From positions 62,001 to 126,000 of the forward strand of contig JAPLKG010000011.1 of the NCBI GenBank assembly GCA_026388185.1: 64,000 nt of DNA, read 5' to 3'. A program made the translations under genes and the position numbers. The notes under the pieces were generated by a model. The model did no database searches, was not told the origin of the DNA, and saw only the letters and a program-made list of their open reading frames with translations. This DNA is from Candidatus Eisenbacteria bacterium (lineage in GTDB: Bacteria > Eisenbacteria > RBG-16-71-46 > JAFGJU01). Below are positions 18,122 to 26,817 of this stretch, one piece after another; positions within the stretch are counted from its first letter, which is position 1, and the number at the start of each line of letters is the position of its first letter.

Positions 18122-19320
18122 GAACAAAAACGGGGGAGGCAGGGACGAGAGCAAAAGCAAAGGCGAAGGCGAAGCGAACGGATCTTCTGGTATTCTCCGA
18201 GGTCAAGTGGAACTACATGAGAACCAGAAAACGTTTCATCCTCAGCCGGTTTCCGAAGGATTGGCGTATTCTTTTCTTCGAGCCGATCAGCTCGTCGGTG
18301 TCCAACAACTTCCTTCCGAAGCGTGACGGCAACGTTATCTACGTCAGCACGCCGATTCTCAAGCCTCAAACTGAAAGCAAGATCTACAACAGGCTGATCG
18401 AGCGCAAGATCTTCAGAGACTTGCTGGGGCTGTTCGTACTCACGTGGGTCAGAGTCGTGATGTGGTTTCTTGGGGTCAGGGCCGACGCCGACGTGCTCAT
18501 CTCGAGCATATACTTTGTCCCCGTTGTCCGGCGTCTGAGGTCGAGTTTTGTTTGTTACGACTGCAACGATGATCCCACCGTCTTCCCGGGTGTCAGGGAT
18601 TGGTCCCGGGAGTATTTCCGCCGTCTCTGTCGCAGGGCCGACGTCATAGTCGCGTGCTCGCAGAGTCTGGCCGACCGGGTCGGTTCGTTTTGTGGAAAGA
18701 CTGCGATTGTGATCGGCAACGGCGTCGACTACGATCTGTTCGCTTCCAAGGTTTCTCGCGAAGCCCTGCCGGACGACATCGCAAGAATGAAGGGCCCGAT
18801 CGTCGGCTACACCGGCGCCATAAAGGAATGGTTCGATTTCTCACTCGTGGCCCAGGCCGCGAGGGCCAACCCCCAGGCCTCCTTCGCGCTCATAGGGCCG
18901 GTGGCCCCGGGGGTCAGAGAAGAAGCTCTGGCTCTGGCCCAAGAACTCGAGAACGTCCGCTTTCTCGGTGAAAAAGCCTACGAAGCGTTGCCTCTGTACC
19001 TGGCCGGCATGAGCGTCTGCCTCATACCTTTCAAAATGAGTGCTCTCACCTCCGTCCTGAATCCGAACAAATTGTACGAGTACTTCGCGGCGGGCAAAAC
19101 CGTGGTGAGTCTCAAGTACTCAGAAGACCTGGCCAAGTACGAAGGGTTAATGTATCTTGTTGACGAGCCGAGCCGGTTTGGTGCGACGGTGACTCGTGCT
19201 CTGCGAGAGACTGTCGAGCCCGGAAAGGTGATGGAGATAGCCGCCAGGAATAGTTGGCGCGTCAAAGCGCGCGAGATGGTCGAACTTCTCGAACGTAAGG
19301 GAAAGTCAGCCGAGGTGTGA
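18085..19320 (+). CDS. Glycosyltransferase family 4 (GT-B)
   Basis: The conserved part starts at DLLVFSEVKWNYMRTRKRF, followed by FVCYDCNDDPTVFPG, the C-terminal domain IVGYTGAIKEWFDF and NKLYEYFAAGKTVVS. This resembles the bacterial GT4 group that begins with an F-S-x3-W motif and often adds sugars to exopolysaccharide. The start is uncertain: GTG 18085 and TTG 18115 are both possible, neither with a good ribosome-binding site, and both overlap or abut the methyltransferase. The 30 residues before the conserved start are a low-complexity Lys/Ala run encoded by imperfect hexanucleotide repeats (about 18150-18178). The full length from GTG is 411 residues. Confidence 0.83.
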   Translation: MSILWPAERPLVRTKTGEAGTRAKAKAKAKRTDLLVFSEVKWNYMRTRKRFILSRFPKDWRILFFEPISSSVSNNFLPKRDGNVIYVSTPILKPQTESKIYNRLIERKIFRDLLGLFVLTWVRVVMWFLGVRADADVLISSIYFVPVVRRLRSSFVCYDCNDDPTVFPGVRDWSREYFRRLCRRADVIVACSQSLADRVGSFCGKTAIVIGNGVDYDLFASKVSREALPDDIARMKGPIVGYTGAIKEWFDFSLVAQAARANPQASFALIGPVAPGVREEALALAQELENVRFLGEKAYEALPLYLAGMSVCLIPFKMSALTSVLNPNKLYEYFAAGKTVVSLKYSEDLAKYEGLMYLVDEPSRFGATVTRALRETVEPGKVMEIAARNSWRVKAREMVELLERKGKSAEV

Positions 19321-19321
19321 C

Positions 19322-21805
19322 ATGGCAAAAAAGACCAGCAAGGAAGCGAAGAAGGAGAGAGAAAAAGTGAGGGGCAGGCAGAGGAGGGCCGACAAGCGGG
19401 CCGAAGTGGGACCGCGAGAATTTCCATTCAGTAAACGTCCGGTTCTCTTTGTGTCGATTATTCTGGTGGTGCTTCTCGCCCTCCTGTTTAACCAGCTCGT
19501 CTTCGCGAGAAAGATCTTCGTCTCCGCAGACGTCGTGGCGCCCCTGGGATTCGCTACCGTTGCCGAGGAGAGCATGAAGAAGGGGGGGCCGTACCCGCTT
19601 TGGAATCCTTACGTTTTTCTTGGGATGCCTTCTTTCAGCAGCCTCACGTACAATCCGAGCGTGTATTTCCCCGACGTCATATTGAAGGGCGTCGAGGTGG
19701 TGCTCCCGTTTCTTCCGCCCATGACGTGGCTTCTCATATACTACTTCCTGGCCGGTCTCTTCACTTTCCTTCTGCTGAGGGGAGGAGGGCTTTCTCTCGA
19801 GGCCGGCTTCTTCGCAGCCGTGGTTTTCATGCTGACGCCCAATCTCGTCGCGATCGGTGCCTTCGGTCATGGTAGCAAGCTCATTACGTCTGCTTTCATT
19901 CCGATCGTAATGATGGCGGCGTGGAGACTCCTCTCAAGAGGAGGCGCTCTCTGGTTTGGTTTTCTCGCCCTTGTCGCGGGGCTTCAACTCCTGAGGGCCC
20001 ACGTACAGATCGTCTACTACACTTGGATGGCGCTCGGGCTTTACTGCGTCCTGTTTCTCTTGATGAAATCACCCAACGGGCTGCGATTCCCGAAGCGTCT
20101 CGCGAGAGTCGGCTTCGTTGTCGGAGCCCTGGTGGTGGCTCTCGCCCTCGCCGCCGTGCTCTACCTGCCCGTGCATGATTACAGCGCCTATTCCAGTAGA
20201 GGTGGAGCGGAAGGTGGTGGCCTCGAGTTCGGAAGGGCGACGGATTGGTCCTTCAGCCCGGTCGAAATGATGACTTTTCTCGTGCCGTCGTGGTTGGGCT
20301 TCGGTGGCTCCACGTATTGGGGAAGCATGCCCTTTACGGACTATCCCAACTACATGGGCATTCTTCCGCTCTTTCTGGCCCTGGTGGGCCTCCTGGGCGT
20401 CAGGAAGAGGGAGACGCTGTTCTTCGGCCTCGTGGCCCTCTTATCGCTCTTGATTTCTTTTGGGAAGCACTTCGAGTTCCTTTACCGATTGCTCTACGAA
20501 GGACTTCCATATTTCAACAAGTTCAGGGTCCCGGTAATGATACTTGTGCTTCTTCAATTCTCGGTTGCGGCGCTCGCGGCCTACGGGATTGAGAAGCTGA
20601 GACGTGAACGCGAGGACCCCAAGAGGGGGCCTCTCGAGAGAGTTTCACTGGCGATTGCCCTGGCGTTTGCCGCCGTCTGGCTCCTGTGGCTTCTCTTCGG
20701 AGGAAGCCTGGGTGCTTGGTACGAGAATCTTGTCACGGGTTCCCCCAGGGGGCTCTCGGTGCAGGCGGCCGAGCAATGCCTCGAAATGGTGAAGAGAGAC
20801 ATTCTGATTGTGGGTTTCATCGGGTTTGCGGGTTTCATGAGTATTCACCTCTTCCTGAAGCGCAAGCTCACCGCCGTCCTGCTTGTGGCGATCCTTGCCT
20901 GCTTGACGATTGTCGACATATGGAGGGTCGACAATCACATCTTCGGTCCCATGCTGGGCGAGCGCTCGAGCGTGTCAACTGAGAGCTTCCGTGATGATAC
21001 GATAGAGTTTCTTCAGAGAGATTCTTCACTCTATCGGATACTCCCTACCGGTCAGAGCTTCACGGACAACAGCTATGCCGGTTTCGGCATAGCCAGTGTC
21101 GGTGGCTACCACGCCGCCAAGCCTGCGCTTTACGAGCAGTTCTACGATGGTATCTTTCCGAGCTCCGATAAGCCCGGGAGGCTCACGCCCGCCGTACTCG
21201 CAATGCTGAACGTGAAGTACCTCGTCACTCCGGACTACATCCCTCAAGGGCCTCTCGTGACTCTGGTGCACGATGGCTCGAAAAAGGTCTATCAATTCAA
21301 CGCCGCCTTGCCGAGAGCTTATCTCGTGGACAGCGTGGTCGTCCTGGCGGATACGAATGCCGTTCTCGACGCCATCGCTTCGAATTGGTTCGACCCGTCA
21401 AAGACTGCGCTTCTCCTGGAGCCCACCCCGAGCCAGGCAGTTACAAAGGAAGGTTCTTCTGTTAGAATTGTATCGTACGGTCTAAACCGGATTGATATCG
21501 AGGCGAACGTTGCCAAGCCGTGCTTCATGGTGTTGAGCGAACTCTTCTATCCGGACTGGAAAGCGAAGGTCGACGGCGTTCAGGCGAAGATCTATCGGAC
21601 CGATTTTCTGCTGAGAGGTCTGCCGCTCTCTCCGGGCAATCATGCCATAACGTTCATCTATGATTCTCGTTCCTTGAAGAGAGGGATGCTCGTGTCTGCG
21701 GGGGCATCCATAGTGATAGTCGTGTCGTTCGTTCCTGCTGTTGTAGGACTCGTTCGCAGGGGGAAAAGAAGTGAAATCGCTCGTCATAGTCCCGACATAC
21801 AATGA
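19322..21805 (+). CDS. YfhO-family membrane protein (GT-C-like)
   Basis: At 827 residues this has a basic N-terminus (residues 1-35), about twelve transmembrane helices to residue 520, and an extracytoplasmic beta-rich region to residue 790 with one final helix. The motif YPLWNPYVFLGMPSFSS near residue 97 matches the YfhO signature (WNPYIFGGMP). YfhO-type proteins, with a GtrB/DPMS partner, glycosylate teichoic acids or other surface polymers in Gram-positives. The neighbouring polyprenyl-phosphate sugar synthase (35-base overlap) fits that two-component scheme. The acceptor here is unknown. Confidence 0.83.
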   Translation: MAKKTSKEAKKEREKVRGRQRRADKRAEVGPREFPFSKRPVLFVSIILVVLLALLFNQLVFARKIFVSADVVAPLGFATVAEESMKKGGPYPLWNPYVFLGMPSFSSLTYNPSVYFPDVILKGVEVVLPFLPPMTWLLIYYFLAGLFTFLLLRGGGLSLEAGFFAAVVFMLTPNLVAIGAFGHGSKLITSAFIPIVMMAAWRLLSRGGALWFGFLALVAGLQLLRAHVQIVYYTWMALGLYCVLFLLMKSPNGLRFPKRLARVGFVVGALVVALALAAVLYLPVHDYSAYSSRGGAEGGGLEFGRATDWSFSPVEMMTFLVPSWLGFGGSTYWGSMPFTDYPNYMGILPLFLALVGLLGVRKRETLFFGLVALLSLLISFGKHFEFLYRLLYEGLPYFNKFRVPVMILVLLQFSVAALAAYGIEKLRREREDPKRGPLERVSLAIALAFAAVWLLWLLFGGSLGAWYENLVTGSPRGLSVQAAEQCLEMVKRDILIVGFIGFAGFMSIHLFLKRKLTAVLLVAILACLTIVDIWRVDNHIFGPMLGERSSVSTESFRDDTIEFLQRDSSLYRILPTGQSFTDNSYAGFGIASVGGYHAAKPALYEQFYDGIFPSSDKPGRLTPAVLAMLNVKYLVTPDYIPQGPLVTLVHDGSKKVYQFNAALPRAYLVDSVVVLADTNAVLDAIASNWFDPSKTALLLEPTPSQAVTKEGSSVRIVSYGLNRIDIEANVAKPCFMVLSELFYPDWKAKVDGVQAKIYRTDFLLRGLPLSPGNHAITFIYDSRSLKRGMLVSAGASIVIVVSFVPAVVGLVRRGKRSEIARHSPDIQ

Positions 21806-22505
21806 ACGTGAGAACGTCAAGACTCTCATTCCCCAAGTCCTCGCGCTCCCCGGCGACATTGAAATGCTGATCGTGGACGACAACTCTCCGGACAGCACCG
21901 CCGACGTGGTCTCAGACATGGCGAAGAAGGACTCGAGGATCCATCTCCTGAGGCGCAAGGAGAAGTTGGGTCTTGGGTCCGCGTACGTCGAGGGTTTCAA
22001 ATACGCGTTGTCCAGACCCGAGATCGAGTACGTCTTCGAGATGGACGCCGATTTCTCCCACGACCCCTCCAGCATCCCCAATTTCCTCACTGCTATAAAG
22101 GACCACGACCTGGTTCTCGGCTCCAGATATCTTCGTGGAGTCACGGTCGTGAACTGGCCTCTGTCGCGGTTGATTCTGAGCTATTCGGCCAACCTCTTTA
22201 CCCGAGTGGTCACCGGGCTTCCGGTGCACGACGCCACCGGCGGTTTCAAGTGTTTCCGGAGACGTGTCCTGGAGAGCATAGAGCTGGACGGCGTGCGTTC
22301 CGATGGCTATTCATTCCAGATAGAAATGAGTTTCAAGTGCTGGAAAAAAGGATTCAGGATCAAGGAAATACCGATCACTTTCGTTGACAGACGCGTCGGA
22401 ACCTCGAAGATGTCTCAGAAGATCATTTGGGAAGCAGTCTCGCTTGTATTGAGGCTGCGTCTGCAGAGCCTATTCTACAAGGACGCGTCCGGGAGCTCCA
22501 AGTGA
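21771..22505 (+). CDS. Polyprenyl-phosphate mannose (or hexose) synthase, GT2
   Basis: The 244-residue enzyme has the bacterial/archaeal Dpm1 pattern: LVIVPTYNERENV, LIVDDNSPDST near residue 34, the metal site FEMDADFSHDP near 90, and GSRYLRG and DATGGFKCF downstream. It lacks C-terminal membrane helices, as in soluble Dpm1 enzymes. It should transfer a sugar from GDP- or UDP-sugar to a polyprenyl phosphate on the cytoplasmic face. GTG 21771 is preceded by a GGGGGAAAAG stretch. It overlaps the YfhO gene by 35 bases and the next gene by four. Confidence 0.9.
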   Translation: MKSLVIVPTYNERENVKTLIPQVLALPGDIEMLIVDDNSPDSTADVVSDMAKKDSRIHLLRRKEKLGLGSAYVEGFKYALSRPEIEYVFEMDADFSHDPSSIPNFLTAIKDHDLVLGSRYLRGVTVVNWPLSRLILSYSANLFTRVVTGLPVHDATGGFKCFRRRVLESIELDGVRSDGYSFQIEMSFKCWKKGFRIKEIPITFVDRRVGTSKMSQKIIWEAVSLVLRLRLQSLFYKDASGSSK

Positions 22506-24586
22506 GCGAGGTTTCCGTCATAGTCGTCAACTACAGAACCGAAGAATACCTGTCCGAGTGCCTGGAGTCCCTCAAGAAATCCAGCTCTCTCGCCGGTCTT
22601 GAGATAATCCTGATAGACAATTCCAGAGGCCGGGGGGCTGCCGAGATCCTGACGCGGCATTTTCCCGGCGCCAAGCTGATCGAGAACGAGAAGAACCTCG
22701 GTTACGCCAAGGCGGTCAACCAGGGCCTCGGCGTTTCGACCTCGGAATTCGTCTTCGTGTTGAACCCTGACACCGCCGCCAGAGAGGGTTCGCTGGATGA
22801 ACTCGTGGAGTTCATGAGGACGCATCCCGACGCGGGCATCGTAGGCCCCAAACTCGTCAACGCGGACGGTACCATTCAGCTCTCGTGCCGCAGGTTCTAC
22901 ACCATGAAAACCATTCTTCTGCGGCGGACATTCCTGGGCAAAGTTTTCAAGAACAGTGCTTCGGTGAAGCGCCACCTAATGCTGGAGTGGGATCACAAGT
23001 CTACTCGTGAAGTGGATTGGGTTCTGGGCGCCGCAATGATGGTCAGGAAAGCGGCCATGTCTGAAGTGGGACCCATGGACGAGAGGTTTTTTCTTTATTT
23101 CGAGGACGTGGATTGGTGCTACAGGATGAGGACGTTCGGTTGGAGGGTGTACTACTGTCCGTCCAGCGAGCTTCTGCACCATTACAGGAGGGAAAGCACC
23201 GACGTCAGGTTCGGTAGGGCAAAGCGAGCGCACCTGGAGAGTTGGCTTAGATTCTCCGAGAAGTGGAGTCTCGTCATTTACCTCATGAAGAGAAACAGGG
23301 AATTGATTTCCAGGACAGTGCTTTTGGCCGCCGACGTCGCCGCCGTCTCTCTCGCATTCTACCTCTCGTATCTCGTGAGAGCGAATCTGGGTTTCCTGCT
23401 GAAGAAACCCACTCCTTCTTTCGAAGCATACGGGAGTTTCATGGCGCTGGCCGTGATCGTGGGGGTAGGCTCCGTAGCCTACGTAGGATTGTACGGCAAG
23501 CGCAAGACGGCGGATTGGATCGACGTTCTGTTTGACGTTTCCAGGGCGATGATACTCACGAGCGTCGCGCTGATGGCCAGCACGTTTCTTCTATACGTCA
23601 AGACTTACTCCAGGGCCGCCGTCTTGATGTTCCTCCCGATTTCTGTCCTTGTTCTGACCGGTGAGAGATTTCTTTTCTGGATCGTTCAGAGAAGACTCGC
23701 CCTGACGAAAGTCAACGTCCGGAGAATTCTTATAGTCGGCTCCGGACCGCTTGCACAAAGGGCGAAGAGTGCCGTCCTGCGAGGCTCACGGGACGGTCTC
23801 GAGCTGGCAGGTTTTCTTGACACCAGCACGTGGTACTCCGGAGAATCGGCCGACGTCCTGGAAGTATCGGAGACAATGCGGGAAGCCGCGCACCTGCAGA
23901 GGGCAAGCGAAATCGTCTTCGCCGATCTTCCATCGCGCGTCGAGGCGATGTGGCCGGCGCTGTCCAGACTTCGAGGCCGCGGTCTTGGGATCGCCCTGGC
24001 AACAGAGCTGGGTCTTGTCCTGACCGAAGGCGACAGAATAGAAGAGGTGGGAGGTCTCGGTCTCGTCTCCCTCAAGAGGAGAACCTTGCCCGGCGTCGCA
24101 AAGAGGGTAATGGAATTCAAGCTCGCCTTGCTCGGCTTGCTCGTACTCGGCGCACCGACCCTGCTCGCGGCCACTTACCTGGCCGGCAGGAGGAGAAAGC
24201 CGATCCTGGTCAAACAAGACATAACGGGGGAGCACGGCGAGACTGTGACAGTTCGGTTCCTCAACTGCGGGAGGGTATCTAAGTCACAAGAATCTAGTGA
24301 GTACGGACGCGAAGCGAAAGGGCTTTGTGCGGTCCCGCTATTACTGAGCGTTCTTGCCGGTCGACTCGCGCTTGTTGGAGTGAGACCTCGCTGCGAGTCT
24401 CCGGGGCAGGAAAAGCCGTCCGGAATCGGTGGGAAACCGGGTATTTTTGGAATGTGGAAACTCGCCGGAGGTCTTGAAGAGAGAGACAGCAAAGATAGTG
24501 AATACCTGGCTGGTTGGTCTCTGTCGTTGGACGTGAAGACCATGGCGAGATGTATACTTAGGAGGAAAACCGGATGCTTCATCTAA
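22502..24586 (+). CDS. GT2 glycosyltransferase fused to a degenerate phosphoglycosyl transferase (WbaP/WcaJ-like)
   Basis: This 694-residue fusion joins a WbbL-like GT2 domain (residues 1-265; VSVIVVNYRTEEY, VFVLNPDTA, YFEDVDWCYRM) to a complete WcaJ/WbaP-type layout: four membrane helices (about 270-395), a CoA-binding-like domain (about 405-525) and a monotopic PGT domain (about 529-690; end GWSLSLDVKTMARCILRR). The PGT motif LDELPQL is replaced by LCAVPLL, so the catalytic Asp-Glu pair is Cys609-Ala610, and the early KRxFD reads KRVMEF. The second domain is therefore probably inactive as a PGT. GTG 22502 follows GGGAG by six bases and overlaps the previous stop. Confidence 0.85.
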   Translation: MSEVSVIVVNYRTEEYLSECLESLKKSSSLAGLEIILIDNSRGRGAAEILTRHFPGAKLIENEKNLGYAKAVNQGLGVSTSEFVFVLNPDTAAREGSLDELVEFMRTHPDAGIVGPKLVNADGTIQLSCRRFYTMKTILLRRTFLGKVFKNSASVKRHLMLEWDHKSTREVDWVLGAAMMVRKAAMSEVGPMDERFFLYFEDVDWCYRMRTFGWRVYYCPSSELLHHYRRESTDVRFGRAKRAHLESWLRFSEKWSLVIYLMKRNRELISRTVLLAADVAAVSLAFYLSYLVRANLGFLLKKPTPSFEAYGSFMALAVIVGVGSVAYVGLYGKRKTADWIDVLFDVSRAMILTSVALMASTFLLYVKTYSRAAVLMFLPISVLVLTGERFLFWIVQRRLALTKVNVRRILIVGSGPLAQRAKSAVLRGSRDGLELAGFLDTSTWYSGESADVLEVSETMREAAHLQRASEIVFADLPSRVEAMWPALSRLRGRGLGIALATELGLVLTEGDRIEEVGGLGLVSLKRRTLPGVAKRVMEFKLALLGLLVLGAPTLLAATYLAGRRRKPILVKQDITGEHGETVTVRFLNCGRVSKSQESSEYGREAKGLCAVPLLLSVLAGRLALVGVRPRCESPGQEKPSGIGGKPGIFGMWKLAGGLEERDSKDSEYLAGWSLSLDVKTMARCILRRKTGCFI

Positions 24587-26817
24587 CGAGAGTGCGGAGA
24601 CGGACGCCCCTGCCGGCAGAGCCAGACCGCCGGCGCGGGACGGCTCTTCTTGCGTTGTGGTTCTGGCTGGTCTTTGCCGCCGGTTTGGCCGGGGTTTGTC
24701 AGGGGGCCGTCGGCGATTGGACGACGCACGTGAACTCAGACAGTCTTTGTTGGGTCCACTTTGACGGAACGTACGTGTGGTGCGCCTCCAACGGAGGCGC
24801 GGTGATATTTGAACCTGGCGTCGAGCAATTCACGAAGACATTGAGGAACGGGCCCGGCACGCTTGTCAACAATGACATTTCCTGCGTGGCCGTCAGCGAC
24901 GGCCAGATGGCGTGGTTCGGCACAAGCGGTTTTGGTCTGAGTCTTCTCCACGAAGGAGGATGGACGCTCTTTACCGAAGGAATCACGCTGCTGCCTTCGA
25001 ACGACATTCTCTCCTTGCGCTCCTCCGGGAGTTCACTTTGGGCAGGAACAAGGCAGGGTCTGGCTCTCTTTCAGGGGAGCTCGCTCGACGCCACGTTCGA
25101 CGTTTCTTCTACCGGAGGAGGAATCCCAAACGACGTCATAAACGACATCCTTGCAACCGCGGACACTGTCTGGTGCGCAACAGATGGGGGCGTGGGCATG
25201 GGGGTGCTGTCCGCCGGAGCGTGGACCTGGCAAGCTCTGAACAGCGGCCTGGCGAGCTTGAACGTACTCTGCGTGGGTCGTCTCGCCGGGAGAGTGTGGG
25301 TTGGAATTCAGGATAATGTATACAGTTACAGCACCTATGAGTACGATGGGAGTGCGTGGGTCAAGATGGGAGCGTCGCTTTCGTGGGCCCCGGTGGCCCT
25401 TCAGGAGATGGGTGGAGACCTCTACGTTGCGGGCAGTGCTTCCGGGGTTTTTGTGTGGGAGACCTCCGCGTGGGTCGACAAGACTCCATCGTCTGTCACG
25501 GGCTCGTTCATTGACCTGACATCCGATGGCGCAGGCACACTGTGGTGCGCCACGTCCGAGGGCCTCGTGTCGTACGACGGGACAGATTGGCGTCAGTTCA
25601 CGCCTCCCGGCCCGCAATACGACTACGTGCAAGACTTTTCGGCAAGTCCGGCGGGCAAAATGTGGGCCGCCATCCGGTCATTCCCGGCTGCTCTGAGACT
25701 GGATGGACTGGAGTGGACGCTCTTCGATAATTCGACGTCGGGCGGGGGCTTTCAAGACGCAACGCTTTTCTCCGTGCTTGCCTCTGCCTCCGGAACGGTG
25801 TGGTTTGGTCACTGCTGCCACGTCACCTGCAGGGCGGACAAACTCGACTACGCAGACGGCGCCGAGGTTTGGAGCAATCACTACTTCAACAACTCGAAGG
25901 ACATCACGGAAGACGTTTCCGGCACGGTTTGGTTCTCCAGCGAGGGACACGGCATATATGCGTTCGATCCCTCGACGTCGTCAGAGAGGAACATCGACTA
26001 CACTGAGGGGAAGCTTTCGTCCAGCAGCGTCGAGTTCGTAGCCCCCGTTGATGCTCGAAGACGTTGGATAGGTCACATGCTGAACGGTGTGGATTTCTGG
26101 GACGACCTTGGAACGGCGGACGAGTCGGACGACGTGTGGAAGCATTTCGAGACAGACGACGGGCTGCTGAGCCTGAGTGTGACGTCCGGCGCAATTGCCG
26201 GCAACAAAGTCTACGTCGGGACTGGGAAGGGTGTAACCGTTTTCCAGGACACTGTCTGGCTCAGAAACTACGGTGCATCCGATCTCGTCCACGACGGGGT
26301 GGCGGTTTCGTCGACGGTCAATGACGTCGCAGTCGACTCCCGCGGAAACGTCTGGGTGGCGACCACCGGTGGCGTTGCAGAGATCGCTCCTTCCGGAGAC
26401 GTAGCGGCCACTTTCACCTACGCCTCTTCAGGTCTTGTCGGAGACGAAGTGCTGTGCGTTGCCGTGGATGAAACCAGAGGTGAAGTGTGGTTTGGTACCA
26501 GAAAGGGCATGTCCGTTCTTGAGGCGTGGAACCCCTCTGAGGGGAAGAGTCTCGCAGACGCCTACGTCTACCCGAATCCCTTCAGACCTCTAAGCGGTCA
26601 CCAAGACATCCGTATTGACGGACTTCCGGTTCCCGTCATGGTTTCCGTCTACGATCTTACAGGCCGCATGCTCAGGTACCTCGGAACCGTCGGCAACGGG
26701 GAAAAGGTGTGGGACGGTACTGACGCAAACGGTCGAGCGGTTTCCACGGGCGTTTATCTGCTGAGACTTGAAGCGAGTAACGCCAGCTCCGTCAAAAAAG
26801 TCGCCGTCATCAGGTAG
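24574..26817 (+). CDS. Exported beta-propeller protein with FlgD/type IX-like C-terminal domain
   Basis: The 747-residue protein has an arginine-rich N-terminus and a signal-type hydrophobic helix at about residues 24-43. Residues 47-640 contain many short repeats of the two-component-regulator propeller type (for example NDISCVAVSDGQMAWFGTSG and NDILSLRSSGSSLWAGT). The last 90 residues have YVYPNPFRP, VSVYDLTGRML, KVWDGTDANGRAVSTGVYLL and end KKVAVIR, the pattern of FlgD Ig-like/type IX sorting domains. It is probably displayed on or released from the cell surface. GGAGG (24561-24565) eight bases before ATG 24574 is a strong start. No kinase domain is attached to the propeller. Confidence 0.85.
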   Translation: MLHLTRVRRRTPLPAEPDRRRGTALLALWFWLVFAAGLAGVCQGAVGDWTTHVNSDSLCWVHFDGTYVWCASNGGAVIFEPGVEQFTKTLRNGPGTLVNNDISCVAVSDGQMAWFGTSGFGLSLLHEGGWTLFTEGITLLPSNDILSLRSSGSSLWAGTRQGLALFQGSSLDATFDVSSTGGGIPNDVINDILATADTVWCATDGGVGMGVLSAGAWTWQALNSGLASLNVLCVGRLAGRVWVGIQDNVYSYSTYEYDGSAWVKMGASLSWAPVALQEMGGDLYVAGSASGVFVWETSAWVDKTPSSVTGSFIDLTSDGAGTLWCATSEGLVSYDGTDWRQFTPPGPQYDYVQDFSASPAGKMWAAIRSFPAALRLDGLEWTLFDNSTSGGGFQDATLFSVLASASGTVWFGHCCHVTCRADKLDYADGAEVWSNHYFNNSKDITEDVSGTVWFSSEGHGIYAFDPSTSSERNIDYTEGKLSSSSVEFVAPVDARRRWIGHMLNGVDFWDDLGTADESDDVWKHFETDDGLLSLSVTSGAIAGNKVYVGTGKGVTVFQDTVWLRNYGASDLVHDGVAVSSTVNDVAVDSRGNVWVATTGGVAEIAPSGDVAATFTYASSGLVGDEVLCVAVDETRGEVWFGTRKGMSVLEAWNPSEGKSLADAYVYPNPFRPLSGHQDIRIDGLPVPVMVSVYDLTGRMLRYLGTVGNGEKVWDGTDANGRAVSTGVYLLRLEASNASSVKKVAVIR

